A DNA stretch of 64,000 bases from NCBI RefSeq assembly GCF_026213295.1, contig NC_079426.1:21502639-21566638 (forward strand), in the 5' to 3' direction. Positions 57,413 to 64,000 of the stretch are shown here, one piece after another. The DNA is from Gadus chalcogrammus (Eukaryota > Chordata > Actinopteri > Gadiformes > Gadidae). How positions within the stretch are numbered: the stretch's first letter is position 1; the number at the start of each line of letters is the position of its first letter. The notes under the pieces are model-generated. The model saw only the letters and a program-made list of their open reading frames with translations, searched no databases and was not told the DNA's origin. The position numbers and the translations under genes were made by a program.

Positions 57413-59880
57413 GTGTGCATTCATTTTGTAGAGGCTTTTTTTAGTGTGAAAAAGTTAATTTCCACCAATGTACTCGCATGGAGGTCAGTTGAATCTATAA
57501 ATGCATTCTATGTGTGTTACACCCACATTAGAGCTCCATTGTCCACACTGTTCTCTTAACAGTTGTAGAGCTAGTGAGATCCACTTTTATCCAGTGGTAA
57601 AGGTACCTTGTAATTTCAGCTATGACGGTGTACCACCACAAATTGAATCTAATTTTTGGGAAAACTGTAATGTGTTCCGATAACAATGTCCAACATGCTC
57701 ATGAAGTAATTTGTTTTCATAGTGGTTTTGACCACAGATATCAGCGCTGACTACACCACCATCAAATTCACTGCATAACGTTATCTGTTTGGGTAGTCAA
57801 CTAATCAATCAATTAATGTTATGTTACTTGTGGCTATTTCATTAGAATGAAACAAGATAGCGTGAATAAACATCACTCATTGTAGCAGAATAAAACGTTA
57901 ATCAATTGACACAACTGTTGATTTATTAATTGTTGATTGATCCATTGAACATGATTCACTTCAGATAAATTTTTCCCGGCTATGGTGGTGAAGACAACAA
58001 TTTTCACATGCCAACGCTTCTTCATGACTTCACGACTACGTCAAACACATTTTGTTAAATTACGTACTATACCTTTAACTCACGTTAGACAATATTACAT
58101 TTTTACCAATTTCTAGGCGTTTTCCATTTTTTGACTGGGCGACTAGTCGTTCGTAAAACCTCTGGATAAAGAAAACAAAAGGTTTTTAGGAACATCCCTT
58201 AAAAAGACTCGGAGCATATGCATTCTTTCCTGCTTCCCAAAGCATTCTGGCAATTTATGATGTGAATGTGATATAGGCCTATAGTTAAGCAGTGCACCAT
58301 ATTTACGCACATATGAAAACAATGGCACGCTAATATGGGGGCAATTCAAGTTTTATCGCAGCACTGGCTATTTAGTGAAAGGATGCTGTTGTCCACAGAG
58401 GCTTATGGATGGGATGTGGTGTACACTAGTCTCCCCCTTCTCTTCATTAGCAGTGAATAGGTGCAGAGAGAGAGCATGCGGAAACACTGTAATTGTTTGT
58501 TGTTGTTGTTCAACCACGCAGCAAAATACAGCAGGTATATACATTGTTGTGTTGACCTCTCATCGGCTAACATAACACCCTCAACGCTTCGGATTTTGAA
58601 TGGATGTGTGTACAGCCTTTTTTTTTTATGCGAATGGATGCCAGAGGGTTTCTGTCATTTAGTGTGCCGTTGAGAGGGGTGAAAGAGAGGAGAGATACGT
58701 AGATGGAGAGACGGAGACAGCAAGAGAGCAATGCATCACACATATATCTAGCTCTTGTGTCGTTCAGATGGCTTCACAGAATCAAATTAGTTTTACTCGG
58801 GTATGTGCTAGAGCTGTTTCCTCCCCATGCAAACCTGTTTCCTGGAAAGGAACACGGTTTTGTATAAAACATGACTACGAACCGTAGGGAAATTGATGCG
58901 TATAGAAGCAGGAGCTATTTCTGTTTTCCTCATTTGGTTGTAAATGCTTTAAAGTTGTCTGAAATCCCTTTTAGTTTGCCCATCGGTCTTCTTCAACAAA
59001 GGTAGCATAGACTGAATATGTACATAGGCTTCTTACTAATGCAAAAGCTTTAATTATTTCAAGGGGGGTTTACCCGCTAGTACTTATGGACTATTAAGGT
59101 TGTAAACAGGGGTACATTTGGCCTACTTGCTGATTAGGATTACTTGCAGCTAATTCCACATTGGTTGTGATTCATGAAGAAATTTGCGTGAACAGCATTT
59201 TCTATGAACCCTTTAACCATACATGGAAACTGAATGCTTGCCAATGCTTCGGATGCAGATACTTTCACACGTGTGATCCTAGATCTGGGTTTGAAAACCG
59301 CTCTATCACTGTGATCTCATGAGCAACATGGGCAACATTCATCTCAAAAATAATCCTGTCATTATTAAATGTTATTGCGTTCCTAAAGGCACTGAAAATG
59401 AGTGCTGATTAATCAATACTTATATTAGTTCTCTGTGTTATAAACACATCATTTGTGAAGTTGTTTGTTCTGTGATGTAGTCTGCAGTGTGCACTAAATT
59501 CAAAACCATAATTCGATCACAACAGACCCAGCCAGAAGTATTGGCCGGTGGAAGAGAGATAGATTTTGTATCTCTTCTGATAGAACAATAAAGCTTAGTG
59601 ATTTCCAAGTCTCGCCAAGTCCACATTCAACAGTTATAGCTTTGGACGGAGCTTCATTAATAAGGGTGGAAATCCAAGAAAACCACACATTTTGTTCACC
59701 AATCAAAGACTTAATCGCAGAAGGGTAGCAATTATTTTCTATCCACTGGACAAAAGTAAATGCCATTCAGAGACTGTTGGTTCCATAACTTCCATATCAA
59801 AATGCATTGCCTCATTAAACAGGTAGGGTAATGTAAGTGTGACAAACAAAACAACCTGGCCAGATGTTCTGCAGTACTGT
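57413..59880. other. Unrecognised AT-rich sequence
   Basis: No supportable gene or repeat. Small T and TTG runs occur near 58,497-58,510 and 58,619-58,627. Confidence 0.45.
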
Positions 59881-59887
59881 CGGTTAT

Positions 59888-60178
59888 TCAGGAGGGAGAG
59901 CTACGATGGGATTTTGTGTGAACAAGAATAAGCATAACAAAAAAGAAAAGTAATAATGAAATGGGGCTTCTGTTGAGAGGCGAAGAAAAAACACGCACAA
60001 GCAGAACATTCAACGTCAATGACTTTTCGCTCAACTTCACTCGGCACTGATCCTCACATGCCAGCGGACCTCTTGAAATCTTTCTCTTGTATCTTTTGCT
60101 GAGGAATGCTCTCCTGACATCTTTCATGTCCACCAGGGCAGAGTTCAAACTCCTCCGTCCCGGCCGTCGCTGAGCCAT
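59888..60178 (-). other. 96-codon basic reading frame, significance uncertain
   Basis: On the minus strand a frame starts MAQRRPGRRSLNSALVDMKD, continues with a very basic stretch (KRYKRK) and ends with a hydrophobic run (LLLFFFVML). It overlaps no repeat that I recognise and has a less monotonous composition than most chance frames here. I do not recognise it. It lacks visible flanking exons, so it is more likely chance than a gene. Confidence 0.15.
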
Positions 60179-60179
60179 A

Positions 60180-61950
<1,771 letters not shown>

Positions 61951-62069
61951 GCCGCTCATTATCGAAAATAAGCCCCTTCAGGTCGAAGCACCTCCGTTTC
62001 GCGTCGGTGTCCGGTTCGCCCTGTCCGGGCTTATTTTCCCGATAATGACCGGCGTCCTATTATCCCACT
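61951..62069. mobile_element. Hairpin element with GC-rich head (copy B)
   Basis: CGCTCATTATCGAAAATAAG followed by CCCC pairs with GGGCTTATTTTCCCGATAAT and GACCGGCG. The head contains CCGTTTCGCGTCGGTGTCCG. Same stem family as 38,491 and 63,175. Confidence 0.85.
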
Positions 62070-62805
62070 TAATGTCAATATTACTCTGCATGTGGAAGGG
62101 AAAATAGCTTTATTTGTAATTACAAAATTATGCGGCTGTATTTTCCGAGACCCCCAAAGATATTTGAGTTTACTGCTTTCATGGGAGCTCAGCTCCCACT
62201 GCCTCCCACCTAATTCGAACCCTGGCTATAGGTCTTTCTACACTGCCGAGCCGGTTCTGTCGCAGCTTATTGGCATGCCCGGCGATTTCACCTTCTTATC
62301 TCAAGTTTCCTGTGTAAAACCGAGGGGGTCAAATCCCCCGTTCGTCACGGCGCGGGGTTTCTTGGTTCACTGGGGAAGGTGGGGCTGTGCACGGAGTCTA
62401 TGACCTCTTTAGAATAATTTGTATTATTGCATACTCCCGAATGTTTTAATTTTTTTATGAATGAAGACACCCGAATGCAATAATGAGTTCACTCTATAGT
62501 AGGCTAACGATGCTCTTAGCGTCCTACGAGTACCCTGGAGCACTCGTTAGCTACGAACGTTTTCAAGACGTTCGTTACGAACTAGGGCTCTGACTTTTGC
62601 CCAAAAACCATATTCGAAGTCCGTTTTTTTATTAATATTAATATTCAAATATATTTGAATATTTATTAATAATATTTGGACCATTTAATGCCTTCAGTAA
62701 GACCTGGGATGAATCCGAATACCTAGTACATACTATTTCTGTTCAGTGTCTACTACTTGACCGTACTACACTTGACATGTATTGTGACCAGAGCCCGTCT
62801 ACGAA
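62070..62805. other. Unrecognised, probably repeat-derived sequence
   Basis: A 103-codon plus-strand frame (62,092-62,403) has no motif. 62,590-62,690 contains the AT-rich palindrome ATTCAAATATATTTGAAT within a fish-repeat-like context. Confidence 0.35.
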
Positions 62806-62988
62806 GGCCACGTTTATACGTAGCAGGGTATTTATAGAAACGAATATTCCCCCCCCCCCCGTTTTCAAAAATAACATTGTGCACACAGCATCGTTTTCAA
62901 AAGAGTTGTCGTTTACATCAAAACGCATAAATACGCCGTTGAGCGCCATTATAACTATGCCAAACGTATGGGCGGCAGTGTAGTAGAG

Positions 62989-63422
62989 CTTAGATCCGGC
63001 CCAGAAAATCAAGCCCGACCCGGCCCGAGCCCGTGCACGTTCTGTCCGAGCCCGGCCCGACACATTAACCGTAATTATGAGCCCCAGCCCGATTTCAACC
63101 CGACTTTCTTTTTTTAATACATATGTAACTTTGTACACATTTGTTACTAGGCCTACTCTGCTAAATATATATGTAAGGGATAATGTATAGAACGCCGGTC
63201 ATTATCGGGAAAATAAGCCCCGACAGGGCGAACAGTACACCGACCGACGCGCAGCGAAGGTGTCTTGTTTCGCCCTGAAGGGGCTTATTTTCGACAATGA
63301 CTGGCGACGTTCTATACATTATCCCGCTTACACGGCTACTTGCCAAAACGAAAAAATAACTTCACATGGTGTGTCTTTTTACAATTTATTCGTTACCAGC
63401 ATTCTTAGTGTTGATCAGCAGA
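62989..63422. mobile_element. GCCCGAGCCCG-ended element, uninterrupted copy
   Basis: Collinear with 36,640-36,750 joined to 38,439-38,760. Shared phrases are GAGCCCGTGCACGTTCTGTC, TAATTATGAGCCC, GCTAAATATATATGTAAGG and TTTATTCGTTACCAGCATTC. It contains a hairpin at 63,175-63,327. The right terminal GC-rich part found at 38,930 is missing here. Confidence 0.75.
63175..63327. mobile_element. Hairpin element with GC-rich head (copy C)
   Basis: GGGATAATGTATAGAACG, CCGGTCATTATCGGGAAAAT and AAGCCCC pair with GGGGCTTATTTTCGACAATG and CGTTCTATACATTATCCC. The head contains CCGACGCGCAGCGAAGG. Confidence 0.85.
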
Positions 63423-63689
63423 GAAATAATTTGTCTGCAAAGACAAAATTCGGGCGCTCATATGACGTTAAGCATTTCCTGGCGCATAATGTGACGCTTC
63501 AGAACCTAAAACCCTGTTTCTCCCCGTTGACACGACAACACATAACCGGCGTTTTCAGAAATCTCCACTTGGCCGGAGTTTTTAGAAATGATAGTTTTCT
63601 GTGACAAAAACAGCGTTTTCATGTAAATGAGAGGCCAAACCGCGTGGAAATATCTGCGTTTTCCCTTTGTGTAAACGGGGCCGAAGAGC

Positions 63690-64000
63690 CTGGGCACTTC
63701 CTATACGCCCCATTGTACCGATCTTGGTTGTAGTTCCATTAGACATCCACTGGGGGTGATCGCGGGCGAGTCCAGAATGAATGGGAGTCTATGGGGCTAG
63801 ACGGCTAAATATGTCTCTTTCACCTGCTTGTCGCTGAAATATCGCAAATTTTATTGTAGATTCCGCAAGTTCAATATAGATTATAGTGAGTACTTATGTC
63901 CTTTCGATTTCTTACAGTTTGGGCCGTTGTTGGCCGTACACGCTAGCATTCTGCTAATGAATGCGGTTGGTCAGGGACGGACTTGCGACTGATTACGACC
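63690..64000. other. Unrecognised, probably repeat-derived sequence
   Basis: GAGTCCAGAATGAATGGGAG followed by TCTATGGGGCTAGACGGC reads like a common fish repeat. It runs off the window edge, so its borders cannot be given. Confidence 0.3.

Larger units (their letters stand above)
62806..63682. mobile_element. Transposon with GGCC(A/C)CGTTTA ends, host of a nested element
   Basis: GGCCACGTTTATAC at 62,806 and GTGTAAACGGGGCC ending at 63,682 are inverted termini with two mismatches. GAA lies on each outer side, a possible 3-bp duplication. The two halves (62,806-62,988 and 63,423-63,682) both carry CGTTTTC-rich sequence and are separated by the GCCCGAGCCC element. A C run lies at about 62,850-62,861. 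Confidence 0.65.

Noticed and set aside
62092..62403. 103-codon plus-strand frame
   Set aside because: It overlaps inverted-repeat, probably transposon-derived sequence, and shows no domain.

Overview
The window looks like vertebrate, almost certainly teleost fish, nuclear DNA. It holds no convincing host protein-coding gene. No long uninterrupted reading frame outside transposon remains or microsatellites resembles a protein I know. It does carry many signatures typical of fish genomes: a pogo/Tigger-like transposon, a Tc1-like transposon with the GGTTCACATACTTTTTCTTG terminus, several hAT-type ends, tRNA- and 5S-derived SINEs, and about ten dinucleotide tracts of 40-110 bp. The very high density of AC/GT tracts recalls gadiform (cod-like) genomes; that is inference only.

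Layout. 1-8.5 kb: unique sequence, a broken pogo-like transposon (about 2.2-6.0 kb, minus strand, five recognisable coding blocks, C-terminal zinc finger), and copies of an interspersed repeat called family X here. 8.5-15 kb: mostly unrecognised sequence with long CT and CA tracts and a pyrimidine minisatellite. 15-22.4 kb: a hairpin element, a 5S-headed SINE, and then a 5.5-kb insertion (16,897-22,430) with long terminal inverted repeats and a perfect 8-bp target duplication. Inside it lie a decayed SWIM/YqaJ-type reading frame, a hAT derivative, a hairpin, and a second hAT-like element that itself contains a foldback. 22.4-27.7 kb: unrecognised sequence and GT/CA tracts. 27.75-30.15 kb: a TA-flanked element whose termini are arrays of a 20-bp palindromic unit and which carries a 58-codon reading frame. 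30.5-31.2 kb: a non-LTR retrotransposon relic. 32.3-36.6 kb: concentric inverted repeats. 36.6-38.9 kb: a GC-rich-ended element split by a 1.7-kb insertion. 39-41.7 kb: further transposon ends and a Tc1 relic. 41.7-61 kb: mainly unique AT-rich intergenic or intronic sequence with scattered SINEs, two MITEs and microsatellites. 61-64 kb: another dense nest, including the uninterrupted paralogue of the 36.6-kb element.

No operon or pathway is present. The repeats do record an order of insertion: element inside element in at least four places. The most unusual structures are the 5.5-kb long-TIR element with its SWIM/YqaJ relic, the concentric inverted repeat at 32.3-36.6 kb, and a set of hairpins sharing a GC-rich head. 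Family names rest on recognised motifs and were not checked by any search.
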